A stretch of 64,000 bases of DNA. It comes from Cyrtodaria siliqua. Taxonomy: Eukaryota > Mollusca > Bivalvia > Adapedonta > Hiatellidae. Location: positions 124,001-188,000 of the forward strand of contig JAWPHD010000135.1 of NCBI GenBank assembly GCA_037043455.1. The letters are read 5' to 3'. The notes beneath the pieces were generated by a model. The model searched no databases. It was not told the origin of the DNA and saw only the letters and a list, made by a program, of their open reading frames with translations. The translations under genes and the position numbers were made by a program. This document shows, piece by piece, positions 10,650-20,854 of this stretch (its first letter is position 1; every line of letters starts with the position of its first letter).

Positions 10650-10905
10650 TAGATATAAAGGTCGAACAGGTAATGCAGCATTCAAGGACCACAGTTAACC
10701 AAAAGCATGCATAGAAACAAACAACAATTTTAAAGATGACTACAAGGCAAGACACGACATCCCAAGTATTAAAAAGGTTGACAATAGGGCTGCCGCCTTG
10801 GAACGGTCACTGGCAAAAAAAAACAACGCCTCTAGGGGTTTAAATCAGGTTCTAGGGTGCATCAAACCTCACACTTACCCAACAGTCATCACAATAAATT
10901 TATAC
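10650..10905 (-). mobile_element. Family A 3' end, antisense copy
   Basis: Carries TATAAAGGTCGAACAGG, AAGGACCACAGTTAACC, AAAAGGTTGACAATAGGGC, CCTTGGAACGGTCACTGGC and TCTAGGGTGCATCAAACCTC. The hairpin is spoiled by an expanded A run. Confidence 0.7.
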
Positions 10906-11154
10906 TTATTTTGATCACTATGTACAATTTATGTGCGCTGGCTTGTTTAAAACTACGAGTTTCAAAACAGTTTTTAATCCACTATGTTATTGTGTTTAAA
11001 ACGTTTGCATTTGCCATAAAGCGTAAACACTTCAATATGAAATAAATATGTGTTTTCCGCCGCTCTTCTGAACTTTTGCCTGCTTAGGGGGAGGTGTGTT
11101 AAGGTGTTTTCCATACTGACGACTGGGCCTTTGTTTCGGGAGAATAGTGCCATA

Positions 11155-11766
11155 ACCAAAAATGAGATATAGGGTCCTATAGAAACCACAGCGTCCGAGC
11201 GCAAAGGCATCGTAGGTCGGCACTGTACTGCAAACAAGGACTTGAAAATACAATGAAAGAGACAAAAAACAACAGAAAGGGTAGTGAAGACAAGGTTACC
11301 GACTTGGAACGGTCAGTAGGCAATAAGGCCTACTGGTTAGCTTGAATCGATTTTATATGCGCACAATCCTCGCTATTATCCTGTCTTCAGCGCCCAAATA
11401 GATAAGACAGTGTAAACAAAACTACATCCCATCAAAAGGAATTCTCTAACAATAGAAGTCCACATCCTGAGAAACTAACTAAAGAAACACATACAAAATA
11501 ATAAAACATCTCAGGATGTATCCAGAATCGTACTGAACAACCATAGTAGTTGCAGCTAAAGAGAAAACCAATCTAGGGTACGACCAGAAAACCCGAGGGA
11601 CGAAAGCTCATGCACCCTCCTCCCTTAGTTGGGGTTTCAGTAGGTACAATCATAGAGTCCCGAGAGGTAGTCCAGTCATCGCACAAGTGAGAAGTGAAGC
11701 GTAATGACTGACTTTAGAGGGGTCAATCACTAAACATGCAGTGCGCTGTAAAACCAAAGGGTTATA
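11155..11766 (-). mobile_element. Family D retroelement 3' UTR, copy 1
   Basis: The segment starting AATGAGATATAGGGTCCTAT is about 95% like 37978-38325 and 58448-58735 by eye; the shared edge defines the element's 3' terminus. On the minus strand it directly follows the RT-like frame ending at 11767. A perfect 8-bp hairpin, CAGTAGGC (11314-11321) with GCCTACTG (11328-11335), sits where family A has its GGTCAGTGGC hairpin. The minus strand between 11550 and 11766 still reads as decayed RT tail. Confidence 0.75.
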
Positions 11767-12432
11767 TCATTTTCTGACGAACTTCCTGATTAAATTTGTA
11801 AAGCGGTCAGGAAACCCGTCAGATCCCTTTAACTTTCGAAGTTTATAGACCACATCTCCATAAAATGAGAGATGTGATATGCCTAGTCGCAGAAGGGTCT
11901 TAAGGTTGGTGTTGTACTTTTCCAGCAGGCCCTCGTTGCGGCGGTAGAATTTAGAGAAAGATCTACGTAGTTTGTGATAACGAAAACCCTGCTGAAGAAG
12001 TTTACTTGTAATAACTTGATTTCGATCATTAAAGTCTATAACATCATTACACGCTCTAGCAAATCGAATGAGCTGGGAGATATACACCCCGTATGAGGTA
12101 GAACGAGGTACATCTCCATCCAGGTGTGGATAGTTAACGATGTTAAAATTGTAATCATCTCTCTTATCATAGATTTTAGTCTCGTTTGTTGTTATGATGT
12201 GATCAAGGAAATCACCCCGTTCTGTTTCGTACCGCCGTAAGAACTCAATTGAAGAATTCACTCTCGACTCCTTTTCGTTACTTTTTAACAGCCTTGGGAC
12301 CGAACGTGCGCATACTTTTAACATGTTCAATTCTTTCTTCAAAATCCTATGTACTGTGGAGACCGAAACTCCCAAACTTGATGACAGTGTTCTTACGGTG
12401 TATCGTCTGTCATCACTAATCATTTCTTTCAC
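11767..12432 (-). CDS. Chimeric ORF: mariner transposase N-terminus fused to RT C-terminus
   Basis: 221 codons, the longest open frame in the window. Residues 1-85 look like mariner-type transposase: an HTH (LGVSVSTVHRILKKELNM), then KVCARSVPRLL and a TTNET box where mariner proteins have the first catalytic aspartate in TGDET. From about residue 86 the sequence switches to the retroelement RT C-terminus: YDKRDDYNF, YGVYISQLIRFARAC, LLQQGFRYHKLRRSF, FYGDVVYKLRKL. The downstream family D 3' UTR belongs to the RT half. The mariner catalytic core and the RT palm are both missing, and the box D reads N, so neither activity is expected. Family assignments are from recall. Confidence 0.65.
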   Translation of the reverse strand: MKEMISDDRRYTVRTLSSSLGVSVSTVHRILKKELNMLKVCARSVPRLLKSNEKESRVNSSIEFLRRYETERGDFLDHIITTNETKIYDKRDDYNFNIVNYPHLDGDVPRSTSYGVYISQLIRFARACNDVIDFNDRNQVITSKLLQQGFRYHKLRRSFSKFYRRNEGLLEKYNTNLKTLLRLGISHLSFYGDVVYKLRKLKGSDGFPDRFTNLIRKFVRK

Positions 12433-12545
12433 CTACTCGACAGCCAATGTCGTCATCAACAAAATTCTTCCACTTTGAAACCTTTCCGGCCATTTGAATA
12501 CAAAAGATCGACAGCATTTCTTTGCGATTCCCGACATTTTAATCA
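12433..12545 (-). pseudogene. 5' extension of the mariner fragment
   Basis: Minus-strand translation upstream of the chimera gives FVFKWPERFQSGR, resembling the first HTH region of mariner transposases, then a stop (after LAVE) just before the chimera's methionine. A second frame continues DD.GCRVGE, suggesting a frameshift. The start used for 11767-12432 is therefore only the first ATG after this break. Confidence 0.5.
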
Positions 12546-13366
12546 TTTTCAACTTCTCTGTTTTACCCAGACCGACATAAAATTTAATAGCAGTCCTAGA
12601 TTCCACGTCGCCGTTGACGTCATTTTTTCTGTCATTTTTTTCTGCATATACCTAGCGACTGCGTGATGTAAAATGTTATTTAAACAACAACGGAAGTAGT
12701 CTCGAACGTGAAATATACAGGAAATAATTTCACGACAATGCTAAAACGGCACACTTTTCTTTTTCGCAAACTTTTTACATCGACAGAAAGGACTTAATCG
12801 GATGCTATTTTACGCAGTACATTGTTCTCGAATGACTAAATTTCGAAGTGCTCCGCCTGTGCCGTGATGTGTAACTATAGTAACGGATATATTCTCTATT
12901 TACAATAATTGTAAAAATCTTCATCGGTGCCGTTATTAGATTATTTTTACCAAATATCAAGTCATTTGTTTAATATATGAAAATGTTATAGCAAAAGTCC
13001 ACGAACTTCCCGAACACCCATTGTTTAAATGATAGTTATTTTATTAACAGCTTAACTATTGTGTTTTGATATATAACAAAATAAATTGTTAAAAATCGTC
13101 GGTTTTAAGTAGGGCCCGTATTCATCAAGCAAGTTAAGTAGACAATATTACCTAAGTCTGAATATTCAGATTTTTACATATTTTCTAATTCTCATCGACA
13201 ATACAAATCATTTATTTTACGATAATCGTTTGCCTGTGGGATTTCGGGGCATAGATTTTTATTAGATACTGGGACCATACGCCGTACGACATGGGGGAGA
13301 TTAATCTCCATGTCCACTGCCGTATATCTTCGGGATGGTTACAATTGTGTACTATTGATTTTATTA
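12546..13366. other. Nothing recognised; one CRE octamer
   Basis: Unique AT-rich sequence. A perfect TGACGTCA lies at 12615-12622, and GGGCCCGTATTCATCAAGC occurs near 13111. No supported gene. Confidence 0.4.
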
Positions 13367-13525
13367 ATATTGAGTTCTGCTTAACCCGGGGCTAGAGGGC
13401 GTGAGCGGAGCTAGCATATTTCACTACCGCTCATGAAGAGTCTCAATCAAACCGAGACTGCAATATTTCGTATCTGTCGTTTTCGGCCGTTTCCAAAGGT
13501 CAATTGTCATACTCTTCTTTAGTAA
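13367..13525 (+). mobile_element. Family C repeat
   Basis: AATATTGAGTTCTGCTTAAC, CCCGGGGCTAGAGGGCGTGA, CATGAAGAGTCTCAATC, AAACCGAGACTGCAATATT and CGGCCGTTTCCAAAGGTCAA. Read on the minus strand, the second stem is GAGCGG/CCGCTC, differing from other copies yet still paired. Confidence 0.7.
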
Positions 13526-14350
13526 TCCATAGCATTATTAGCAATATAAAGAAGATGTCTTCAAACGATAGCAAAAGGTGTTTAAATATTGATACATTTT
13601 AAGCTAAGCTGTTTCTAAGAAGCTTTATGAATACGGACCCTGGTAACTAGACTGCAATTGCTGCGGTGGTTCAGTACTAGATTATTCCTGTATTTTTGTT
13701 TGTATAGTTTACCACATACGTGTTTCATATGCATGTGGACTATATTTCAAAGATTTCCTTTTAATGGGATATGTACTTTTTATTCATTACCTCTCTTGTC
13801 AATTCGTTTATTTAATTTTTTTTGTTTGTGGTACAGTGCGATGACATTGCGATTGGTTGCTGCGTTTTCGATAGGACCAGTTTTCTCATCTGTTAAAATA
13901 AATTATGAAACATAAGATCCATTGATTTTAGTGAAAGTAAGCGAGAGGAAATATAAGGTGCAACATCTACACAGAAAGAAAATATATGTGTGAAATTTAA
14001 CACATGTGTAATACACTTGAAACTATTTTTTCACTACATAATATTGAAAGATGAACAGGTTGGGTAACCATTTTCTACAAAATTCTACATAATGTATACG
14101 AATTCTATATGGATTGAATATACAGTTAAGTTTCATATGAAATACATATGTATACATTTCATATTAAACGTAGGTGTTTTATTTTAACACAAACAATCAA
14201 ATATATGTGGTTATTATGTGCCACATTTGTATTATTTATAGGTGGCATATATGTAATTACTATGACGGACAAATGAAGGTTACATGCAAATAGTAAGAAA
14301 GTAACACATATATGGCACACGTCACACTATTCACACGTCTCAAACGTCGG
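13526..14350. other. AT-rich, no gene; ACATATGT-rich patch
   Basis: The 85-codon frame at 13658-13915 is Phe/Leu/Cys-rich with no motif. Between 13985 and 14330 related hexamers (ACATATGT, CACATGTG, GCCACAT/ATGGCAC) recur irregularly; I see no defined element. Confidence 0.35.
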
Positions 14351-14760
14351 CTTAAGGTATATTCTGACTATAGATATAAATATAAAAGTCAAACAGAAAA
14401 TGTAGCATTCACAGAACACAGTCAAGCAAAACACGCATTGAAAACAAATAAAAGGAACAACGGTAATAAGAGTCAAGGCAAGTGACATCCCCGACTGAAA
14501 CGGGTTGGCAACAGAGCTGTCTCCTTGAAAGTGTCAGTGGCAGATATGCCGCCTGGGGTTTTAAGTAGCTTGGATTGGTTTCGAAGATCCCAAAGGACTA
14601 GTAAGAAATAAAACTACTGCTTTGTAGTCGGTGGACGTTCTACAGCCGCCAGCCAGTAATAAACGAAAGATAGTTTAAATGCCAATACATAATGGAAAGG
14701 AGATCCCTAGGAAGCAAAGAATACAAACAAGAGGTAGACATCAGACTCGACACTAAACAA
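14351..14760 (-). mobile_element. Family A copy joined to family B fragments
   Basis: Diverged antisense family A (TATAAAAGTCAAACAGAAAA, GACATCCCCGACTG, GTGTCAGTGGCAG, ATGCCGCCTGGGG), then family B-type GATCCCAAAGGACTAGTAAG, GTTCTACAGCCGCCAGCC, a GGAGATCCCTAGGAAGC end and ACTAAACAAACGC. Similar A/B adjacency occurs at 38.6-39.3 kb. Confidence 0.55.
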
Positions 14761-14892
14761 ACGCATTTGAATAGTTCGTAATGTTTTGACTAATTTAGTT
14801 ATGAGATTGTTGTAAATGACAACAACCCTACTTTCCAGTTCGGTTCAAAGACCAGTATTTCTGATAAGTCATACATTTCTGTTATTACATTA

Positions 14893-15010
14893 AAGGGACA
14901 CATGTCAATCTTGAGTTTTATTCAAACATTCATATTAGCTCTCGATGTAGTCATCCTGCGTAATTTTGCCTTTAAAACTAGTTGCATATAATTAAATAAA
15001 AACAAAAGAC
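14893..15010. mobile_element. TTAA-type MITE, left fragment
   Basis: TTAA-AGGGACAC is followed by ATGTCAATCTTGAG and, after a gap, AACTAGTTGCATATAATTAA, which matches the 1916-2153 element. The right terminus is missing. Confidence 0.55.
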
Positions 15011-16377
15011 TGAAGGTCCTGAGAGTCGCAAAGATTGAACAGTGTCTGTCGTCTATGCGAGGTTAAAGGTTATGTTAAAATTTTGCAGGTGTGGCGTATT
15101 AAAATGAAATGTAGCCAGGGGCGTACCTGGGCATACTCCTATACGCCCGTGTGTATAATTCAGCGTTGGGTATCGGAAAAATGAAAAAGCTAAAAATGCA
15201 ATAAATAGTGAAGCCGAAGTGGGGTTAGGGTAAAAGGTAGACCAACCCGTCCAACCCTGGCAAATATTCAATAAATCAAAGAAAAAAGAATGACTCTGGA
15301 GAATTAGAATTGCTTCAAAATACGTTTCTAAGTCGCTCAAAACTACTTATTATGGGTTCAATGTTTCAAAACTTTTCACGGGGGAGGACCCCCGGGTGGG
15401 ATCCGGGGAAACAAAATAAAGTACATATCCACCGCTGTTGGTGGCGATTCCCCGAATGTACCAGTGTCAATCAGTTCAATCCGAGATGATTTCAACAACG
15501 AAACAAGTAATAAACATATTTATTATGCTTACCTTTTTAAAATTGCTGTATTTAACGAGAAATCGTCAGTTTATAATATTCAATCCACCGTCTGTTGCAA
15601 TTGTTTTGAATAGTCTTGATCATATGCGACGCTTGCTTGTTTAACGTTTCCCTTTGTCGTTAATAAAAGCAAGGGTCGTATATGATCTAGATTCTCAATC
15701 TCCACGCAGAGTTATCGTTCCTTGCACCCACATATATCTCTGCTAACTACTTAATTACAAGATTTTGGTAAAACCTGTTAAATTAGAATATGTTTGCCTG
15801 AAACTTATTTATTTCTTGTGTAAATATAATTTTCAGAATATCCGCAAATTAGATGTTGCAAGATTTGAACTAATGCATGAAAACAATTTAGTTTTAATCG
15901 GGACTATTTTACTACAAAAATAATACGTACTTAGGTCTCCTCAATCGAAACGCATATGTAAACCGAAGCTCGATAGCAGAAAATTACTAAAAAAAATAAC
16001 TCATAGAAATAAAAATTGAAATTATTTAATATAGGTCTATATTTTATCTTTGCAGATCACGCAACAGGATTTATTATAACCATCGTTATAACATTTTTGA
16101 ATAATCACGTGACCTAACCATTCGCCCTACTTCCTTTGACGTTGGCAGAGTCAAATGAGAAACGAGTGCACTTGGGTAGAGATTGTTAGATTCTATTAAA
16201 CTCGTTTAGAAATCCGTGCCTAAAATGTGTTTTGCTTATTTTTCGTCAATGATTGTACATTTTCAAAATAATGGTTCTGAATGAATGGATAATTATCGGG
16301 TTTCTACTGCACTATCGAATGAAATGAATTAATATTAATGAGATGTTCGACATCCGGTTAACTACGCTATTGAAACG
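15011..16377. other. No supported gene
   Basis: Short frames at 15053-15340 (minus) and 15438-15644 (plus) carry no motif. A GC-rich scrap at 15378-15412 (GGGGGAGGACCCCCGGG) resembles fragments I have seen in bivalve repeats. The remainder is unique AT-rich sequence. Confidence 0.35.
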
Positions 16378-16383
16378 TTCCAT

Positions 16384-16778
16384 AGTATTTCAGTACATTT
16401 ACAAAAAAGACACAAAAAAGACACGTATATGCTGTATACAATTACAATTATTCACAATCAGTAGTTATATTGTTCGGTATACATAACGTTCATGTCCGCC
16501 ACCTTATCAGATTAAGCTATACTTGAGGCAGTAAAAGGAACTACATTCTCGAAGCGTAAAGCTCCTCGTCCAAAAACTCGTGTAGTAATGCTCAAAGTAT
16601 TTCAGCAAATTTGCAAAAAAGACACGTATATACTGTATACAATTACAATTATTCACAATCAGTAGATATATTATTCGGTATACGTAACGTTCATGTCAGT
16701 CACCTTATCATATTAAGTTATACTTGAGGCAGCTAAAGGAACTACATTATCGAACTGCGTAAAGCTCCTGGTCCTAAA
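16384..16778. repeat. Direct duplication of about 190 bp
   Basis: AGTATTTCAG, AAAAAGACACGTATAT, CTGTATACAATTACAATTAT, TCACAATCAGTAG, GGTATAC, TAACGTTCATGTC, CACCTTATCA, ATACTTGAGGCAG and GGAACTACATT occur in the same order at 16384-16576 and 16598-16778, with about 10% differences. Only the first copy has a doubled AAAAAAGACACA. Confidence 0.85.
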
Positions 16779-16849
16779 TCCCCAAATTCAGAAATTACTG
16801 TATATACGACTCTAATGAGTCATGCTGACGCATGGCGGCTCAAAAATGA

Positions 16850-17053
16850 GATTTCAATTTTCTTTACTATTTTACCATGTTTAAATATATGATTGGTGCA
16901 ATATTATAAAAAAGTTAGTAATATTTAAAAATATTTTGCTTTTAACTATTTTAACAATTATAATTAATGATTGAACGAATGCAAGTTACGAGAAAAACTA
17001 ACGGGACGCCGTGAGTTTTTAAAAAAAATCATGATTGCCTTGTGTCCCTTTAA
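16850..17053. mobile_element. TTAA-type MITE, right part
   Basis: Parallels 1916-2153: TTTAAATATATGATTGGTGC, AAGTTAGTAATAT, TAATTAATGATTGAACGAAT, GCAAGTTACGAGAAAAACTA, CGTGAGTTTTTAAAAAA, then TTGTGTCCCTTTAA. The left terminus is not found. Confidence 0.6.
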
Positions 17054-18229
17054 GCTAGAGTAAGATAACGTTTTCATGAGACATTAAACAACCCTTAAAC
17101 TTTGCAAATTGTATCATGATTTAATGATGTTAAATATTTTAATATATTTGCTATCTTGCGCACTTAAATGGACAACTAATTAAGTTAAAGGAGGATTTAG
17201 CCAATTTGTTTGTGATACCGATGGTATAAATGTGGTCACTGATTAGATGGGGCAAGTTTGATAGCAATAAAACTTGCCAAGAACCTCATGAATAGAGTAT
17301 TGAGTGCAATAAACATATACTGTACTTTGTCCATAGATGTATCAGTACAATAAAATACCTAGTTTACTCTGAGAATTGATTTCACAGTGTAATTAACATG
17401 GACTGAACCCGGGTCACCTGCCAGTTAATAACATGAACGTAAAGCTACATAGGATATACCTAAATCGCATGCCGCTTTGAAGGCGTGTATTTATTCGAAT
17501 TTTCATGTTCATCAGCTCATGGCGAAACGGGGAATTAATGATAACATTTAAACGCAGGGTATCGTTTGAACTAGGGGGACTTCTTGGAAACATGGTATAT
17601 TTATTATAATTTATTATGATATAGCACAACCTAATATACTGAAGCGAATAAGAGACGCAACTCGGGAATTTCCGCTATTAATTGTATATACAATATGATT
17701 CTGTTAATCGAATGGTGCATGGATACCTAAGAGCTTTCCTTTCGGAAAAAACACTAAAACAACACATAACACAGCAAATAGTTCAAAGTTTCATTATTGA
17801 CAGAGTACGCGTTTGGCTCAAGCGCGTGAGCAAACTTAGGATGCAAAATTGTGCAAGCTCTTTACGTTAAATGGTTCAACATTGATAAATTTGTTATTAC
17901 AAAGTGTACTGTGATTAAAACGTCTACAACATCATAGTTGTGTCCTTTCTCTAACTAACTGCAACTTTTTCTTTTGCAAAACATCTTGGGATTTCTTTGG
18001 GAAATTATGTGGAATTAAGTGTGCAATTTATACAATATATAGCGGAAATGACCGAGTTGCGTTTCTTTTTCGCTTCAGTATACATTTGAACGCACCTCAG
18101 AATGTTTCAGTATATAATCCAACGTTTGGCACGAGTTATCATGACTTATTTTCTCGTATTTATTATCTTTTTTCCGTCAGAAATCTCGGTAAATCCTTGC
18201 AAGAAATTTAAAATAGATAGCGCAGTATG
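17054..18229. other. No supported gene
   Basis: Unique AT-rich sequence. Frames at 17414-17629 (minus) and 17682-17870 (plus) lack motifs. TCCGCTATT and GAATAAGAGACGCAACTCGG (17645) have a weak inverse around 18040-18075 (GCGGAAATGACCGAGTTGCG), hinting at a worn 430-bp inverted repeat. Confidence 0.35.
17640..18095. repeat. Weak inverted repeat around 17.64-18.09 kb
   Basis: The left flank reads TATACTGAAGCGAATAAGAG, ACGCAACTCGG, then TTTCCGCTATTAATTGTATA. The right flank reads TATACAATATATAGCGGAAA, CCGAGTTGCGT, then CTTTTTCGCTTCAGTATA, the inverse order. The arms of about 55 bp are well conserved, so this is a TIR-bearing element of about 450 bp. The 62-codon frame inside has no recognised product. 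Confidence 0.65.
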
Positions 18230-18440
18230 ACTGCAAAAGTAGGTATAAAAGTCGAACGGGAAATATAGCTCTCACAGAACTAATTCAATCCAATAATTAC
18301 TGTCGAGCCCGTGGAAGCAACAAACACAAACAAGAGATAAAAGTAGAAAACTCCGTTTTAGAAGAGTCTGTTCATGAGAGGTAATATGAATTGCAACACC
18401 TCTCACGCCTCCTAGCACCGGCTTAAGCGATATTCTACAT
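18230..18440 (-). mobile_element. Family A tail joined to family B
   Basis: GGTATAAAAGTCGAACGGGA is the family A terminus. It is followed by family B: GTGGAAGCAACAAACACAAA, an imperfect first stem, then a perfect second stem GAGAGGT (18376-18382) with ACCTCTC (18398-18404), CTCCTAGCACCGGCTTAAGC and GATATTCTAC. Confidence 0.7.
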
Positions 18441-18529
18441 TAAAACCACAAATATGGGGCTTACACGTACAAACAAAAAAAAGAAGAAAGAAGGAAGAAG
18501 CAAAGTATGCGACACCATAAACACAAACG

Positions 18530-18800
18530 TAAGTTGAAACTAGGTTTTCAAAATGATTGTGCACATGCCGCCGGGAACCTAGGTTCTCATCTCGGGAACC
18601 CAGGTTTTGTGAGAACCATTGTTTTCATGAAAACTTATGATACTTGGTGGAATCCTAGGTTCTCGGAACAATTGTGCAATTGCCGCTGGGAACTTTAGTT
18701 TTCAAAACAACTTATGATTTATCCCGAGGGCTTAGGTTCTCATAATTATTGTTTTCAACTTCGAGAACCTAGGTTTTCAACTCTGAATACATATGTTCTT
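18530..18800. repeat. Degenerate CCTAGG-centred tandem repeat
   Basis: About seven units of 25-55 bp share a core AACCTAGGTTCTCA or a variant (AACTAGGTTTTCA, AACCCAGGTTTTGT, ATCCTAGGTTCTCG, GCTTAGGTTCTCA, AACCTAGGTTTTCA). Between cores, ATTGTGCA(C/A)(A/T)TGCCGC(C/T)GGGAA occurs twice and AACTTATGAT twice. The core is a near-perfect palindrome. The short open frame at 18507-18698 follows these repeats. Confidence 0.75.
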
Positions 18801-18929
18801 GTAATTATTGCGCATACGGAAGTGCCACAGTGGTTGTCTTTTCATAATAGGATTCATTTCAATTATGGTTCGTTTAACTGACCCGCAGACATAAAATGTG
18901 TTATAAATAAAAAGCAAATGTTGAACACT

Positions 18930-19680
18930 TCACTTAGCCCATTCGCTGCAACAGTCAAAAACATAGATTGTACGACCAGTGTAGACCCAGATCAACATTC
19001 ACACTATAAGCTGGCTGATCGGGGTTACACTGTTCCCCATTCAGTAAGAATGTTTACAAAAAAAAACGTTTGATATAAAATATTACCGGAAGGATTAAAG
19101 GGGTTGTTGCACTATTCTGGAACTAGCTTCATTTAAAAGGGTTTAAAAACCATGGAAAAAAGTTGAAAAAATTATCAAAATATCTTAAAAAATATAGGAG
19201 ATATGACCTTTTGAAAATATGCAAAAAGACTTCAATGGAGGCAGCCATCTTTGAATGATGACGTCATCGCGCCATTTTTCATATATGGAAAATAGTTAAT
19301 AAATAGTGTTTAAAGCAAATAAATGTATTAAATTATAAATACAAAGTAAAATATTGATACTGTTTATGCTCTTTTTACTATTTACATGTATTTACAGTGA
19401 TAGTCTTTGTTTTAAATGATATGTATCAATATACAATAAATGGTAAAAAGGCGCGATGACGTCATGAATCCAAGATGGCTGCCTCCGTTTGAGAATTTTT
19501 GCAATTTTTTAAAGGATCATATCTCCTGTATTTGTTAAGATATTTTGATAATTCTTTCAGCTTTTTTCATGGTTTCTAAAGCCCTTTCAAATGAAGCTAG
19601 TTCCAGAATAGTGCAACAACCCCTTTAAATTAAAATTTTAGCAGACGAAATTTGGAATTTGGCAGCAAAAGGGTTAAAAT
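18930..19680. mobile_element. Diverged TTAA MITE split by a fold-back insertion
   Basis: The left part contains TTAGCCCATTCGCTGCAAC and GCTGGCTGATCGGGGTTACA, echoing the interior of the 2.66-kb MITE. The right part ends TTTGGCAGCAAAAGGGTTAA. I read the two as one old MITE of about 220 bp, interrupted at 19095 by the 19099-19624 element. The assignment of the left end is uncertain. Confidence 0.5.
19099..19624. mobile_element. Fold-back MITE with TTAA target duplication
   Basis: The ends AGGGGTTGTTGCACTATTCT and its perfect inverse are flanked by TTAA at 19095-19098 and 19625-19628. Arms of about 220 bp remain largely complementary (GGAACTAGCTTCATTT, AGGAGATATGA, GGCAGCCATCTT, GATGACGTCAT). 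TGACGTCA occurs in both arms (19259-19266, 19457-19464), with a CAAGATGGCTGCC block beside the right one. No transposase. The architecture matches the 3.5-kb fold-back. Confidence 0.88.
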
Positions 19681-19820
19681 GAAAGTATACCCTATACAAC
19701 TCATTTAGGTTTAGATGTGTATTTTGTATATGTAACGATTAATACGTATCTACAGGTCGATGCTGACATACTAATTTAATTTTTTTTAATTACTTTCCTC
19801 TCAATTTATCATCAGGAACG

Positions 19821-19960
19821 TCGGTGGTTCTACTCAGGTGCCCACCCGTGCACGAAAATTGCCCGAAGGGGCATCTGGGGTCTTCCTTCACCAATGGAAG
19901 CTGGAAAGTCACCATATGACCTTAACTGTTGATACGACTATAAAATCCAATTCAATTCAA
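19821..19960 (+). mobile_element. SINE-like 3' domain, copy 1
   Basis: Contains TCAGGTGCCCACCCGTGCAC, GGGGCATCTGGGGTCTTCC, TCACCAATGGAAGCTGGAAA, GTCACCATATGACCT and GACTATAAAATCCAATTCAA. The same order recurs at 48481-48600. I recognise the AAGCTGGAAAGTC(G)CCATATGACC block as a shared 3' domain of mollusc SINEs, possibly the MetaSINE group; that name is not verified. The tRNA-derived head is not visible. Confidence 0.7.
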
Positions 19961-20258
19961 AACTCAATTTATCATCGATTATATAATTATAGCGAACCTC
20001 TTGTTCTCAGTTTAGCTATATTGATTATAATTTCGACGATCAGTTCTAAACAATAACATATTTATGCTTAAGGATTACATATAAAAATGTGCATGCCGCT
20101 GAATACTGTACCGAATACTGATAATATCTCGTAATATCTAGTCAAAATTCAAAGTCACGCTTTGTGAAATGCGCTGTCACATCGTAAACAAACTGCGTTT
20201 ATACAATAATGTGCACTTGTGATTGATAACAGAACAAGAAATGTCCTGTAAGTGAAAA

Positions 20259-20773
20259 AATGCCCCCGAAGTGAACTTTGTAAGTATGACCTTGCCCTTG
20301 GAGCCACGGACGTGAATTTTGTGCGCGACACATCATGTTGTTGTGGTGAGCACTTGTGCCAAGTTATTTCAGAATCCGTCCCGGAATGCCAGAGTTATTG
20401 ACAGGACACGATTTGAACTTTAACCTCTAAGTTTGACCTTGACCTTTAGCCACGGACCTGGATTTTATGCGCGACAGGTCGTCTTGTGGTGAGCAATTGT
20501 GCCAAGTTATTTGAAAATATGTCCATGGTAACCGGACATGAAAGCACTTTATTTTGACTTTTGACCTCTAAGTGTGACCTTGACATTGGAGCCAGGGACC
20601 TGGATTTTGTGCGCGACAGGTCGTCTTGTTGTGGTGAGCAATTGTGCCAAGTTATTAGAAAAACTGTCCATTATTGTCAGAGTTATTAACCGGACACGTT
20701 TGTACTGACGAACGAACGCACGGACGGACGGACAGACAGTGTGACTACTATATGCCACCCTTCGGGGGCATAA
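20259..20773. mobile_element. TGCCCCC-ended dispersed element, copy 2
   Basis: Ends are ATGCCCCCGAAG and its inverse CTTCGGGGGCAT. Three internal units share TGACCTTG(A/C)CC, GAGCCACGGAC-type, GATTTT(A/G)TGCGCGAC, TCGTCTTGTTGTGGTGAGCA and TTGTGCCAAGTTATT, followed by GAACGCACGGACGGACGGAC. Same family as 5562-6289 but with its inverted ends intact. Confidence 0.85.
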
Positions 20774-20854
20774 AAAGCAGGAGCAATTCGATACTCAGTA
20801 CATATCTGTAATTTCATATTACCAACTTCGGGATGGCTCGTTCTATTGGATTTT

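Noticed and set aside
10974..11265. MFAVQC.. and MSLSLYFQ.. minus-strand frames, also at 37.7-38.1 and 58.3-58.5 kb
   Set aside because: They recur only because the family D 3' UTR is repeated; two overlapping frames in the same DNA and no motif.
19095..19628. Intrinsic terminator or structured RNA gene at the 19.1-kb palindrome
   Set aside because: TTAA duplication and perfect terminal inverses identify it as a mobile element; no transcript evidence can be read from sequence.
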